Shown here in pieces: positions 1-12,360 of a stretch of 64,000 nt of DNA (position 1 is its first letter; every line of letters begins with the position of its first letter). The position numbers and the translations under genes were made by a program. The notes under the pieces were generated by a model. The model had not been told where the DNA came from and did no database searches. It saw only the letters and a list, made by a program, of their open reading frames with translations. Source of the stretch: Leuctra nigra (taxonomy: Eukaryota > Arthropoda > Insecta > Plecoptera > Leuctridae). The stretch spans positions 22,805,108-22,869,107 of the forward strand of contig OW203763.1 of NCBI GenBank assembly GCA_934045905.1. Direction: 5' to 3'.

Positions 1-293
1 AAATTTATGATTATGTGGTATAGATGTATGTTTTATGGGTGAGAATGTAATTGGGAATTGGGCAATATAAATTTGCCACTGACATATCCACTTTTATAAG
101 CATGTTTACTGTTTTCAGTGCTTTTATTGTGGAGGTCTCGTTCTCAATTTCATTGAATAAGTGGTTAATTAATTTGATTATGCGAATGAATAGAACATTT
201 TGAGTTTGATTTTACTTCTTTCCATTTTGACTAAAAATGTTCAAGGGAAATGGAATGAATTCGCTCAAGATTATATTTATAACATGGGTAATA

Positions 294-502
294 CACTGGA
301 CAATTCATAAAACGGTATTTGAAAGAAATGGATTGTCTGAAAAAATGTGATGGCGTCATCCGATGAAGTCTATGCTAACTTGTCATCTACCTCTATAGTA
401 GGTGAGCTCTGATTTCATTGATAATAACAAGGATTGATTGTCAAGGAACCTGACCAGCAGCCAATCCGTTCCTTTCAAATACCGTTTTATGATGTGTTGT
501 TG
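294..502 (-). mobile_element. Mariner-type MITE, copy 1
   Basis: A 209-bp non-autonomous element. The left end begins CACTGGACAATTCATAAAAC and the right end is its imperfect reverse complement, running through AAATACCGTTTTATGA. Both ends are flanked by TA (292-293 and 503-504), the target duplication made by Tc1/mariner transposases. The whole element matches the reverse complement of 55876-56087 at roughly nine bases in ten by eye, including the interior, so the two are copies of one family. The outer right end is more eroded here than in the other copy. It encodes no transposase. The short minus-strand open frame across it has no independent support as a gene. Confidence 0.85.
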
Positions 503-1205
503 TACAAATACATTTTTCAAATATAATATGGACACAATTAAAAGAAGAATACGATCTGCCATCAAATTTATTTCGAGTTTTTAAACCACTATTCCAAAAT
601 TATTGTAAACATTGAAATTAAACAACAAATTCACTCTGCACAGAAAAATATACCTAATTGATTGTACTTTTGGTAGACAAAACCGTGTGCAAGAGAAAAT
701 TAGTTAGTCTCACGTTTTGGCTGTTAGCTTAGCCAAAACAAATCTTTTTCACTCGTCTTTGTGATTGGTCTGTTTTGCTCATGATGCATGCAAACCTCAT
801 TATTTTGCTGTGCAGAATAAAAATGTATTCCAATGGCTCTGACCGCACGTACAATCACAATTCATTCACAACTGATTTCTACTACGAATTGCCGAAACTA
901 AAATGTCATCATCATTTGAAATTCATTCATTATTTTCTTATTCATTCATCGTCTTCTTCTTAGAGAGAGAGAGAGAGTCAATTTGACGTAACATTGTCAA
1001 ACTTAGACATCTCGTGCGTGAAATAGTATTCTATTACTTCAGACAAAATTCGGGTCATCCTTGAGTTCATTTCATCAATTTCACGCATAAAATGTCGCCA
1101 CTCTTTGCAAAATATCTCTAGTATTGATCAATAGCCATTGATCATTGTTCATGGTCACTGTTAGATAGGATAGCGCCTGAGGGCTTAGATTTGACCAATG
1201 GTATG
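503..1205. other. AT-rich DNA without recognised gene
   Basis: Nothing gene-like is visible. The stretch holds ATTC-rich sequence near 920-955 and a short (AG)8 run at 962-977. Confidence 0.6.
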
Positions 1206-1255
1206 GTGGACCGTTTTGCGGGGAGCTAGAGAGAGAGAGATGGAGAGAGCGAGAG

Positions 1256-1313
<58 letters not shown>
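1206..1313. repeat. (GA)n microsatellite
   Basis: Interrupted GA sequence becomes a pure 56-bp (GA) run at 1258-1313. Repeated GAGAG is the binding word of insect GAGA factor, so it may matter for chromatin, but simple slippage explains it as well. The serine/leucine-rich open frame read from the opposite strand is an artefact of the repeat. Confidence 0.97.
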
Positions 1314-1316
<3 letters not shown>

Positions 1317-2660
1317 GGGGTAGTGAGGGGTGATTGGTTATATACAAAATTCAGACACATTAATTATTGTTGTTAATTAGAAGCCGTTAATTGGAATTAA
1401 CAAGGATTGATTATGGTTGTAAAGGATTTATATGAATTGACATCCAAAATAGTTTCCACCATCTCTACTGATGTATAAATTCGTGAGCTGGACCATTTAT
1501 CAGTTGTTTCCGCTTTCGTGGATTTTCGGGAAGGGGATTCGAAGCGGGCACCTCTACAAACTAATACTACAACTAATATGAGTTACATTCTAACTCAACC
1601 AGAAAACCTTTTACTAATTACATTGTGATTATGTTTTGGAGTTTCGTGGAGGAAAATTGCCAAAATTTGATAAGCTTGTTTAATGTTTTCCCTTTTGGTA
1701 TTCCATTGGGTTAGAAGCATGAAAAACGTTTCTTTGCTACAGATAATATTCTACTATAATCTTTGAGAGCGTTTTGTACGCTAAGCTTATAAATAACTTA
1801 GATATTGAATCTTACCGCAAAAGGCTTTTGGGCCCAACCAAGGGTGAATAAAGATAATTGTGAAGGAAAAGTTTACGAGATAGATATTCCAGAGTGTTAG
1901 GGGAGAGGGGAGGGGGAACGTGCAAATTTTCAAACAGAGGGATGGGGCTCCAGGATGTAATTACTCTATGAATTCAGGGGCTCGGATGCTGGATACAGAC
2001 ACATGTCCCAGAGTAAAGTGTGCTGGTAATTTCATGGCAATTAGATTGATCTCTAATGGGTTTGCTCGTGATTCTTGAAACACGTACATGGAACAGAAGT
2101 TGAACAACTTTTACACAAAAAGAACAACAATTTTGTTTTACATGGTTTCAATTATTGTTATTTTTACAAGATAAAATGCGTAGATGCAGGTTAAGATTTG
2201 TATCGAAATGATATCAATTTTACTGGTTATGTTGCAATAGAAGATACCACAAAACCACTAATAGGTATAACCAAACCATGGAGCAATATATTGAACTTCG
2301 ACCATAGCCAAAAAGTTCAAGATTTGTTGGTCAATCCTTCAAAATTATATTTCTGTCATATAAGATATACATTTAGAAAATGGTGATGTCACTTACTGTT
2401 GTAGGTAAATTTATGATATACTGATTAACAGCAGGAAATTACTAAATAATTTGGCTAATATTTTATATTATGTATTTTATGTCAATGATAAAAAATATTA
2501 TAAAATTAATATTTTACTTTCCACGGAAATCTAAAGTGAACACACTTTCGTAGGTGAAGGTATATATTTTTTTTGTTTATTCTTTTATAAACGTCATCGT
2601 CATTCGTCATGTAGGTAATTTCTTAAACACCAAAGAATTTTCACTATTATAACCCTCCCA
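1314..2660. other. AT-rich DNA without recognised gene
   Basis: No recognisable exon, repeat family or RNA gene. A purine-rich patch lies at about 1890-1950. Confidence 0.55.
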
Positions 2661-2666
2661 CACTTG

Positions 2667-2686
2667 CCCCCCCCCCCCCCCTCCCC
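2667..2686. repeat. Poly-C tract
   Basis: Fifteen C in a row, then T and four C. It is one of about a dozen long C or G homopolymers in the window. Confidence 0.95.
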
Positions 2687-3230
2687 ACCAAGGTATTAGT
2701 TTCATAGCCCCCTATTTTATTTCTCGAGTTTGGTTTTAAGCCTTGGGTTGAGCCCTTCTTCCCTCCATGGTCTCTACCTTACGTTACAATCCTATTCACT
2801 TTCATCTCCTAAGCCTTACTTATCACTACCTACCAACCATGGTATGGGGCATTAGTTCTAAGATATCGTCTGATATATAGATCCAATTAGCGAGACCTAA
2901 TAAATATTTTACGCTTGTATAAGAAAGATAACACATATAGGTCTATTTCTCCCAACGTCCGTATAGAAAAAATCTGATTTAAATGGTATTATTATAGACT
3001 TCTAATTTTGGATTTATTAAATTAATATGACGATTGACACTTTTGCAAACAATAATATGTATCATTTATCATGGTTCACGATCATTTAGCCCTTCTTTAT
3101 TAAAAGTTTCTTCAATTCAGTTTTATACATTTTCTTGGCAAATTTGACGTTATCTTCCTCATCAATTTATCGCAATTCGTAATTGTATCACAAGTAGTTG
3201 AGCTTTGAACGAACTCGATAGTGTGGTTAA

Positions 3231-3248
3231 TAGTGCCATCTAGTACCA
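3231..3248 (-). promoter_or_regulatory. CTCF-like motif
   Basis: The minus strand reads TGGTACTAGATGGCACTA. Its core ACTAGATGGCAC fits the general CTCF consensus CCASYAGRKGGCRS except at the first two bases. It lies at the edge of a CpG-richer patch (3.2-3.7 kb). CTCF is a zinc-finger insulator and loop-anchor protein conserved in insects. A single motif match is weak evidence of binding. Confidence 0.35.
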
Positions 3249-3479
3249 GTAAAGAGAAACAATTTCTCAATGGCATGTTGCCCCACTCCTCCGTGCAGCG
3301 ATGGCGGGCGACTACGGAGAGGGAATTGGAAGCGGTTACCCGAACGGCCATTTCTGATTTTCAAGTACGGAAATATACCCGTAAAACGAGATTTTACGCG
3401 GTGAAAATTGTACCATATAAACATAAAATGCTGTAGAATTCTCCCAAAGGGATTTTACTTCCCTTTACGATCTTTGCGC

Positions 3480-3690
3480 TTAGGAAAATCGACTTTATAT
3501 TGTATTTTATGTATCAATCCGCGTTGACGGGTGCTAGTAGTTGAGAGAAACGGCCGTAGATAGCGTTAGCGTTCACCGCAGCGCTCGTGATCAGTTTGTA
3601 AGCGGTCGAGCACGGTCTAGTGGCATTTAGGTGTACTAAAGAGCGTCGTTTCCCTCATCGACGTCGATTATTTAACCATTCACTATCGTC
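3480..3690 (+). promoter_or_regulatory. CpG-rich patch, possible initiator promoter
   Basis: This stretch is clearly richer in CG dinucleotides than its AT-rich surroundings. It contains an exact match to the arthropod initiator TCAKTY (TCAGTT at 3591-3596, putative +1 at 3593). I see no TATA box 30 bp upstream and no good downstream promoter element at +28. It could be a TATA-less promoter with a 5' untranslated exon, or an unrelated CpG-rich repeat remnant. Transcript start data would be needed to tell. Confidence 0.25.
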
Positions 3691-4130
3691 GCTTCACACT
3701 TGAGTTTATTTAGCGTAGAATTGATTATAAATTGGGTTATAAATATTCTACTTGGAAAATGAGTCACTAAGAATTTGTTGACATGAAGAAAACGTGGCAC
3801 CTCCACCAAAATATTTAGTAGTTTTTTTTATTATGACAAAACATTAATGTCATTATCAATCAATTAAAAAAAAAACTACTAACAAATAACTTACTACAAG
3901 TTTAAACCCTACACTCCCTTTATTTAAGATTTATTAACTTACTTTAAATAGTTTTACTATTAATTTAAAATGAGATAGGTATAAAATATTACGAGTTTTG
4001 TAGCTCTCAACAAAATCATTTTATCTTATCCACATTCCTTTTTAATCATAAAAAACGCGTACCATGTCAAATTCGCTGTTGTTTTAAGGCACAATACGTA
4101 GATGTATTCCATTTCCATCATCAGATAAGG
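3691..4130. other. AT-rich DNA with a small A/T hairpin
   Basis: It holds a hairpin made of TAGTAGTTTTTTTT (about 3816-3829) and AAAAAAAAACTACTA (about 3867-3881). Just before it lies the word GGCACCTCCACCAAAAT, which recurs near 61226 as GGCACTTCCACCAAAAT. No gene is seen. Confidence 0.5.
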
Positions 4131-4471
4131 GCTATCTATCGAACCGTCGAATTCCCATATACGCGATGAGTGAAAGAGAGATCGGGCGAGAGAGAGTGAG
4201 AGAGAGCATCGGCAGTAACCTAGTGGCGATAATCGGAAACTCTATGTGGTGTGAAAGTTGTAAACTCCTACTAGAGATGGCAGTGCATGCGTGGAAACTT
4301 GAACTAATGCGTCCTCGGAAAGCATTCACTGGAGGTTTATGGTTTGTTTTGATGTTCTACCACTGCAAGCGCTTCGCCTCGGAGTCGCGTGCCCAGACGA
4401 GATATTTTACGACCCAAGTGATACGGTTTATTTTACAACTTGCTATTAAAACCATAGTAATGGTAAAATAA

Positions 4472-6090
4472 ATGTCTGGGACGCATTGAAATCTACTAGA
4501 ACAATTTTATTTTATTATATATACACAGCTGACTTAGATTGCATATGTATATACTTCTATAAAAAAATGTGGAAACCTGTTTTCAAGGCCGACAAAATGG
4601 CAGGATTGAAAGGGGAGTTAACAAACCCATTAAAATAAACTAGTGTACGCTCGCAGGCACCTTTAAATTTGGTAGGGACCCGAATTCGTTTTTCGTTCTA
4701 GTTTACAAATCTATATTTCTTATGTAAGCGCTACGTTATTCAAAGCTAATTTAATCTTACGTATAACTTGTCTAAAATAGAGCATGTGATGATTTTTTTT
4801 ATGTATAATTTTGTCTTCGTCAGATGACGCATTCTATAAAATGTGATCATCCAATGTCGTTTATTTTGTTTTTCTTTCTTCGAGACGAAAAAATAGTATC
4901 GTTACTCAGTGACATTTTCTCTTTGAATTCTACTCGAAAAAGACTAGGTCAAGAAAATTAACCTTGCAACGTCGAAACCATAAAAATGTCATTGGACTGT
5001 TGCAATAAAAATAAATTCACTATGCGTATCAATTTGTCCATTAGTCTTTAATCTCCCACTTACATAAACGCCCTAAGTAGTTCTAATAAATAAATGAAAC
5101 ATGGTGTTGAGCATAAAGTTAACACCACATAAAGTACCTTAGAGGCGATGTAGAGGCTACTAGAAGCACGCCCCCAAACAATTATTTAGCTACTAACTTA
5201 GTGGAACATAAAAGTCATTCGAAACCTATTGAGTAAGTAATAAACCATTTCACTCTCTTCTTTCGGAACCTGTTATAATCCCTTTAATTAAGCGTTAAGC
5301 ATGTCATTAACGTGTCATTATGAAATAGGCTGTATAGAAATCATTGAAAGCGGCCATTATGGGGCGTTTTATTCGTAACATCTTACTATTCTAGGAATAG
5401 CTAAATAATGGTATCCTTATATAATTTCATACTATTAATCATGCATTTATTTAGGAATAAAAATGATAATTTATTACTATAGTGGAGGTGCCGTTCTTTA
5501 GTAACTATTTTTTATGCTCTTAACATAAGCACCTTCATGGCTGTTTTTATCACGCCTTCGAACACCAAATGATCCTGAACAGATGCCATTTTAACTTCTT
5601 TCGAAATCACCATTTTGTTTTACGATAATCGCACACCCGAATTCTCCTATCTATTTTTTTTTCTCTTAGGATGTGTTTAGTACTTCATCATGGTCCCATG
5701 TTTAGTGGCCTACCATGACCTATGCTAACATAGTAAAACTGAATGGAATGGTCGCCAGTAGTAAAACCGTTTTAATGGTTAGTTTAGGCTGAGGAATTGA
5801 GCCATAAAAGTCATGTTTAGCTATAGGAGTGTGCCCAACTGTCTATATAAACTCTCTGCGTCTCTCTATGTGTGTGCGGTGGTTAACTTAAGGTTTATTA
5901 CCTATTATATTCAAGATATGCGCAACGTTTAAAAGGCTATAAAAATAACTACAAAAGCGTTTAGCAAGTCGTTTAGGTTCTCTTTGGTTTACTACTATTT
6001 TATGCTTACTATACTTACTACATTGCTACTACGTTTTAACGATTCATGCCATTTGGCCTTTGAGTACTTGGTAATGGCGGCTCAGTCTTA
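4472..6090. other. AT-rich DNA without recognised gene
   Basis: No exon-like or repeat-family signal recognised. The word GGAGGTGCCG (5484-5493) is the reverse complement of part of the word shared by 3.8 and 61.2 kb. Confidence 0.5.
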
Positions 6091-6092
6091 GA

Positions 6093-6141
6093 CCCCCCCC
6101 CCCCCCCCCATTTCATTCATTTTCATTCATACATTCATTCA
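6093..6141. repeat. Poly-C tract followed by ATTC repeat
   Basis: Seventeen C in a row (6093-6109) abut an imperfect ATTC tetranucleotide repeat (to about 6141). Both are simple repeats. Confidence 0.95.
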
Positions 6142-7405
6142 ACAAGGATACAGCAGAATGCATTCATTATTCATGATTTATTATTCTTTTTTTAAAAACG
6201 ATATTTTTAGGATTTAAGAATTCATGAAAATTATACTATAAAAATTGTATTTTTTTATTAATTCATAATATTTCTTTTGATCACGCCAGTAAAACACGAA
6301 ATGTAAATAAAATAAATTAACTAATATGTCATATTTTTATTAGTTGAAAAGTTTTATTATTATATTAACTAATCAAAATTATATTTACATAAAAACAATT
6401 CACTATGCCATGAAAATGCGTCTAATTATCTTTTCCAGCAGTCGAAATGCGAGCAAAAAATCGTATTCCCAAATTTTTAAACCACTTATCATTCTATTTA
6501 GAGAGTCATACCGTTTAAAACACTATAAAAACAATCACGCCAAACGTTTATCACATCGTAAAAAGTTTAACTACTGTTTAAGTACTTTTTATCTCTCTCC
6601 CATCTCCATTCATTCATTTTATCACACCCACTTTTCTCTTTTATAGTTATTGTATCTCGTGATGTACCTATAGATCCGATGGTGAGCGCCAAGGTACATG
6701 CGGCTATTGAAAACGTAATTTATTGGTATATGAAAACAATGGTTTGGATACTGATTAATATGCACCAGACAGGCCTGTGCATCTATCTCCATGGCCCCTG
6801 CCATGTCCGATGGACTGCACGCACTTCGTGGATAGACGCCACTTCGAGTCCCGAATCCCCAACACACATGGGGATTATTTGCGTGAATTTAATTAAATTT
6901 TGGGGCTCGAAATCAAATCTGGCGTTGTCATGATTCAATTGAATCTACTTTCTGTGGAGTTATTAAAATGTTATGTTGATGTTGAGGTCCTCTACATTTT
7001 TCAATTATTATTTTGGAAATAATTCTAAATACATTTGGATTCTAGCTACATGGTAAAAATTTCCATTTGGTGATGAGAATGTGCGTGGTTCTTTCCAAAC
7101 AGTTCTCTGTATTTTGATAAGAAATATTTCGTATTTTGGTCATAACATAATATTTTTTTGTAGTTAAATCTTTTTGTCAGACTTAAAATAAAAAGGAGTG
7201 TCTGTATAGTAAAACTTAGTCGGTTAGACACGGGAGTGAAAAACGGTGGACCCTAAATTAACAATGTTTTGCGCCACTCTGAATAATATTCCCGACCCGT
7301 TCCCCGGCAGCTTTTTGTGTGTTACGTTGTGACCAAGAGAGAGATGAGAGAGGAGTTTAAAATTATGAACTGTTAATTTAGAATTCGCGACCTTAATTTT
7401 AAATT
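6142..7405. other. AT-rich DNA without recognised gene
   Basis: Several open frames of 60-100 codons cross this stretch. None shows recognisable motifs or coding-like composition. A slightly GC-richer patch (about 6740-6860) has no splice sites I trust. Confidence 0.5.
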
Positions 7406-7408
7406 TCC

Positions 7409-7412
7409 CCTC

Positions 7413-7496
<84 letters not shown>

Positions 7497-7540
7497 TCTC
7501 TCCTCTCTCGTTCTCTCCCCCCCCGTTTGCGCCCCCTCCG
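7409..7540. repeat. (CT)n microsatellite with C-rich flank
   Basis: A 72-bp pure CT run (7422-7493) sits inside a longer CT-rich tract and is followed by C-rich sequence. On the minus strand it yields an arginine/glutamate-repeat open frame in several registers, which is a repeat artefact and not a gene. Confidence 0.97.
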
Positions 7541-7559
7541 GCCCCCCACCCCGCCACCC

Positions 7560-10325
7560 ACACCATCCTGTCATATATTCGCATCTGAACAAAGAGCACG
7601 TGACTAGTGCCGGTGATCAATACGGGACAAAATACCCCAGAAGAACCATGCGAGAAACAAGGACAATAAATTCACAAAGTGGGAAAAGAACGAGGGAAGT
7701 GGTGTTTTTTTCTACTTTTTTTTGCAATTCATAAATATGGGCCAGAATCTTTTCATGATTATGTTTTTTTTATGATTATTTTGTCTTGATTATTTGCAGC
7801 TTTTCTTTTAGTTTTCTCCAAGCTATTGGTATAATTGATGCCAAAACATTCCCAATGTTCACAACGAATATATACAATATAGAAGTAAATAAATAATAGT
7901 AAAGAATTGAATATATAACTCACATTGCGCTTTTATTTTCTAAATATTCAAAACAACAAAATAAGTGTTTTTATTTGTTACAGAAAAGCAATCTCGTTAT
8001 ATCAAATGTAATTGAATCTAAGAGTTAGCTGGTCTTTTATGCTGTCATTCATTTTGTAATGTTATGACTTTCTTCTGCAGTTACCTATAACCTGAAATGT
8101 TTCATTGAGCTCTAAATAAATGGTTTTATTAATTCACTGATGTGTATCTTTTATTGGTATCTTTATAAACGCCAAGGAAACTCGTTCACAATGTTTTAAT
8201 GTTACTCAGATTAAGTACTTAAACTTCCATTCGCTATGGCTATATATGTTATATGATACGAGTTTATCCATCTACATTTATACCTTCATAATGTCTGTCT
8301 CATAAACTCCCTTTCTTAAACACCAAGATAATCAGTATTTTAGTGATTACAAATCTGCTACTATTTAGACCATTAAACGTTATTTAGCACATGTAAATGA
8401 TATCTATTTTCACTAATGATCACATCATATTTTTTTAGACTGCGGGCAGAAGATAAAACGTTTAGATAAATTAAAAGGAACAGCCTCGTGTCATTACGTT
8501 TTATAATAAATAACCTTAGACTAGGACCTAAAATGGTTTTATTTCAATCGGACTATACTTTGAAATTCTTTTGTTTTTTATACTTACCATGGTCAAGATA
8601 TTGTGTACACTTCCAAAGCAGTCTGTCCCCCCCTCCCTCCTACTCTTCCTATAATCTACCTGCAATGGCCTCTAAGGTATATTTTGGGGGGCCATCTGAC
8701 ATCGAATTGTCGTCTTGGCCCTCCCTTTTGTTGCGTCATCGTCCTAGGTAGAATATGTTAAGTGGATGGGTCCACACAGTGTTGCCGGATCTAGCTACCA
8801 GCTGTTTATACTTTATTAGAGACATTCATCGGTTCTCTGCTTGGATTTTGTTGGCTTCTTCAGGAACTATAAAGAGAGACACTATTTTTTTATATTTTAC
8901 TTTTAAGATCTGAAGAGTGAGAAATTAGGTACAAAAATGAAATTAGAAAATTGTAAATGGCTTACGATTAAGTTCACTTGGACATAATTCTTGAACTAAA
9001 AAACATATCTGCAGTTAAAATAAATGTGTAACATATAACAAAACAATACATTCAGTCTGATATGTAAAAATGATGTCCTTGGTTTAAATTATCAAGCATT
9101 CTAGAAAGTGTTTCGTTATTATCTCATAATTGACTGTTGACTTATACTTAGGATGACCCCTCAATCATATAATAACTAGGCGCTTTATTTGCCCTAGTAT
9201 TTCTCTATCTATTGCTTGACCCTAACATGTAAAGTTCTATAAGTTACCGTATATAGGTATCACGAATGCTCTCTCCCTATGAAGACGTAGGATTTAAGTT
9301 TTATAGATGGATTGCCACATGTTCTAACGTCATCCACATTTCTTCTCCCTATGCGTTATTACATAGTGGATAATACATAAATCAGTTCTATAGTAAGCCG
9401 TGAATATTTTACTAGTAATCCCTTAGTTTTGGTTACAAAAAAAATATATATATATATCTTCAACATTTCTATTCTTGCGCAAAGTTCATATGCAGATCTT
9501 TGAACATACATATCTCGAATGTAACCTATAGTTGTGTTTGACCCCTATGTGTGTATATGCCATGCACAGCATGGGCCCCAAGTAACTATTGTAGCATGTG
9601 ACTGTAAATTTATACGACTTAACACCTCTGGAAGACATGATTTATAGTAATATATTATAAGTAAATTATTTCAGTTCGGTACGAGATGCTCCATCTTTTC
9701 TCTAAGAGCAATCGCATGGAAGGTGACGCTTTTGCAAACTTCATTTTGTTTCTGTAGTTGAGCTTTATATTTATATTATATTGTTATTGTTATTTTCATT
9801 CATGTGGCATCTTTCAGTAACTAGTTTACTAGGTACTTCATGCATGCAATTTCTAATTTGTAGTGCCATTTATAAGTAATGATAAGGGGAATTCTAGTGC
9901 AAACAATTATAATTATGTATAACGTTTGTGAGTTTGAATAGTGACAAAAACATAAGCGCATAAATGTTAGCATAAAACGGTTAAAATGTGTTAACCGATT
10001 CATTCTCAGTCACCAATTTATGCCCTTTTTTAATACTGTAGGTTTGTGTTAGGTATATCCGTTAAATTTTATTTTGTTGATGAGCCAAAAACTGTATAAT
10101 ACTTTTGCAATTAATATTGCATTTGTTATCAGAGTTGTATTTTTGGGGGGAAATAGCTGCTCATTGGTACACTGTTTTATCTTTTTTTTTCACATTACAC
10201 TTGAGGCTTGATTATTTACTTGTAGTAAACTTGCTTGAAAAATCGAGTCGCAGTAACATTCTTGAGATTTTCGCTCAGCATACCGGCGTGTGTGCAATAT
10301 AGAGAGCATGGCAGGCCGATGGTCG
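7560..10325. other. AT-rich DNA without firm gene
   Basis: Mostly AT-rich. A pyrimidine-rich acceptor (CTTTCTTCTGCAG, ending at about 8080) is followed by a ten-codon frame ending in TAA that overlaps AATAAA. This could be a tiny terminal exon but is more likely chance. Confidence 0.5.
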
Positions 10326-10330
10326 GGCAA

Positions 10331-10362
10331 GGGGGCAGGGGGGGGGGAGGGGGGGGGGGGGG
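10331..10362. repeat. Poly-G tract
   Basis: G runs broken by single A residues, about 30 bp in all. The tract is prone to G-quadruplex formation on the plus strand. Confidence 0.93.
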
Positions 10363-10483
10363 TATTAAAGTTTGGCTGGGTGCAGAAAATGTCGCGCCGC
10401 GCGAACTTGTAAAGCAATGTAGAACGTGCCCGGTTTTGAGAATCCCAGAGTTATAGGGCATCGCTTCACATAACTCTTGCGAC

Positions 10484-10624
10484 TATATAGCCTACATTTC
10501 TATTCCGCCAAAAGTTCCATTCGTGCGATATTGTCAGCTCGACAGCTAGCGAGATTACTTTGGTGGCAGAAGCGCAGACAGTTTTTATTTTTTTGGAAAT
10601 GTTTAATGTAGACAATGTTAACAG
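10484..10624 (+). promoter_or_regulatory. Possible promoter and first exon
   Basis: This is a CpG-richer patch. A TATATAG sequence (10484-10490) lies 35 bp upstream of CCATTC, a near match to the initiator (A at 10519). About 106 bp further on is ACAG|GTAAGG (junction 10624/10625), an excellent fit to the splice donor consensus. A second donor-like TTTAG|GTAAGT lies at 10723/10724. Read together this could be a short 5' untranslated exon on the plus strand, feeding an acceptor downstream such as 22038 or 41009. The TATA-to-initiator distance is a little long and no transcript evidence is available, so this is a suggestion only. Confidence 0.25.
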
Positions 10625-10993
10625 GTAAGGCCCGTTATATATCTGGGATAGGATGCGTGTAATATTTCTTGGTTCATTTCATAGTAAGTGGAAATATGAA
10701 ATAATTTTTAAGATAAGGTTTAGGTAAGTCTTGTCTTTAGTAAACGAATTGAGACTTTGGATCCTGTATTTTTTGTGAATATCGTCTCGAATTGGCAGTT
10801 CCAAAATTACTAGAGACTTGTAGAAATTACGAAGAACGTTATGCTTTGGACAGTCTAGGGGATTGAATTATTTTCTAGGGGCACTGAACCTCCCCCGGTC
10901 AGTCACCCCTTAGAGGAACCAAAAAATTGAAATGTCGAATTTCTTCCGGATCTCTATAGTGAATGAATTGAGGCATTGTCTTGAAGTGATGTC

Positions 10994-11056
10994 GAGCACA
11001 TAAAGCGACATAGAGCGACATAAAACAGGGTTGCGGGGGGAAGGGGGGGGGGGGGG
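10994..11056. repeat. Decamer tandem repeat and poly-G
   Basis: Three 10-bp units resembling AGCGACATAA (10994-11023) are followed by a G-rich stretch with 14 consecutive G (11043-11056). Confidence 0.75.
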
Positions 11057-11191
11057 CAGCAGACCTGTTGTGCCCCGTGTAACTCCGGGTAATCTAAGCG
11101 CGTGCTCTATTACCCGTCAAGACAATTAAACCGAAGGAGATTGAGTTCGAGGGAAAATTCCCACAGTCATTCTCGAAAATTCCCCATACTC

Positions 11192-11250
11192 GCCCCCCCC
11201 CCCCCCATCGCTATCACTCCTTGCAAGAGAGTGAGAGAGAGAGAGAGGAA
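11192..11250. repeat. Poly-C tract and short GA repeat
   Basis: Fifteen C (11192-11206) are followed by a GA-rich stretch with GAGAG words at about 11228-11248. Confidence 0.9.
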
Positions 11251-12288
11251 AAAAAAGTAAATTGGGTTTTGGAAAAAAAAACACAAGTTGAAGTGGTGGG
11301 AGGGGGGTCATGGGTAATGCTTTTACGAGCATCGTGGGTAATATAAAGAAAATGAAAAACACTGTCTCCACGTTTACACGCAACTTCAGCCCCCCTCCCC
11401 AACTTCTTCTTTTCTACCACCCTCTTCATTTCTTCCATCCCCACCCACCACCCTGGCTGACTTATTTTATTACAAAGCTAGCCAAATACGTTTTTTATTG
11501 CCTATAAAGATGATTTCATTAGGATTGTTTAGAGTTGCACCTCATATTTGCGGGTATTTTCTCCAAGTACAACTGATGCGTTCTGGTTTTGCGATTTCAT
11601 CATCGCCGTCATGTTTTTTAGGGTGGACAAGGGACCAATTGGAGTCGCCGGCCGCCAGTGCGATTTCCTATTTGATTTTCTCGACTGACAAGGGGTCGTC
11701 TTCGACCCAACACTATTTCACATGTGACATGATTTTATCTTTTGTTTCATTTGGAACATTAGTTTGCGCAAACTCGAAACCATAATCTTGTTCTGGTTTG
11801 TAATCTCGGCGTGGTGAAGCTGGAATGGAGAGAAATGCATGCCGACCATTGTTGGCTTTGGCGCGATCCGATTTACTGAATTAAGTCATTTTCTCGTCTG
11901 CTCTCTTCTCCGCGTCCTCTTTCCTCGTTTTCTCCCTTCCTCGTCTATCTCTCTCACATTTAAGAAGATATACAACAAACAACACAAGAAAAGCAATCCT
12001 GAAAAAACAAAACGTACGCTCAATGACACAAAACTCTTGTCTCGACGAAAATAAAACTGTCGTTTTTTTTTACAAACTCGAAAATAAATACCAATTTCTC
12101 TTGCTCATCAGCTCAAATTTACTAAATTACTCACAAAACATTAAACGTAAATCTTCGTGTTTTTAACGGAAATATTTTGAATCCTTTTCGTCTCTATTTG
12201 ATTCGACTGTCAATATTGTTTCGCCATTGAGTGTCTGCGTGGAAATAGAAGTTAAAGTTTTAAGATGTGTGTTGGCTATAAATTGACC

Positions 12289-12302
12289 CCACTAGATGGC
12301 TC
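12289..12302 (+). promoter_or_regulatory. CTCF-like motif
   Basis: CCACTAGATGGCTC agrees with the CTCF consensus CCASYAGRKGGCRS at all but one position. It opens a short CpG-rich patch (to about 12360). With the minus-strand match at 3231-3248 it would form a pair of oppositely oriented candidate sites about 9 kb apart. Their orientation is divergent, not the convergent arrangement typical of vertebrate loop anchors. Confidence 0.35.
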
Positions 12303-12360
12303 TAGTGAGCGTCGAGATCGCATTCGAAAGCGCTTGCGCAAAGAACGTCGCTGGAGATAA

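Noticed and set aside
1081..1347. Ser/Leu-rich and Arg/Glu-rich open frames over the GA/CT runs (also at 7.2-7.6 and 18.2 kb)
   Set aside because: They are translations of dinucleotide repeats and appear in several registers and on either strand.
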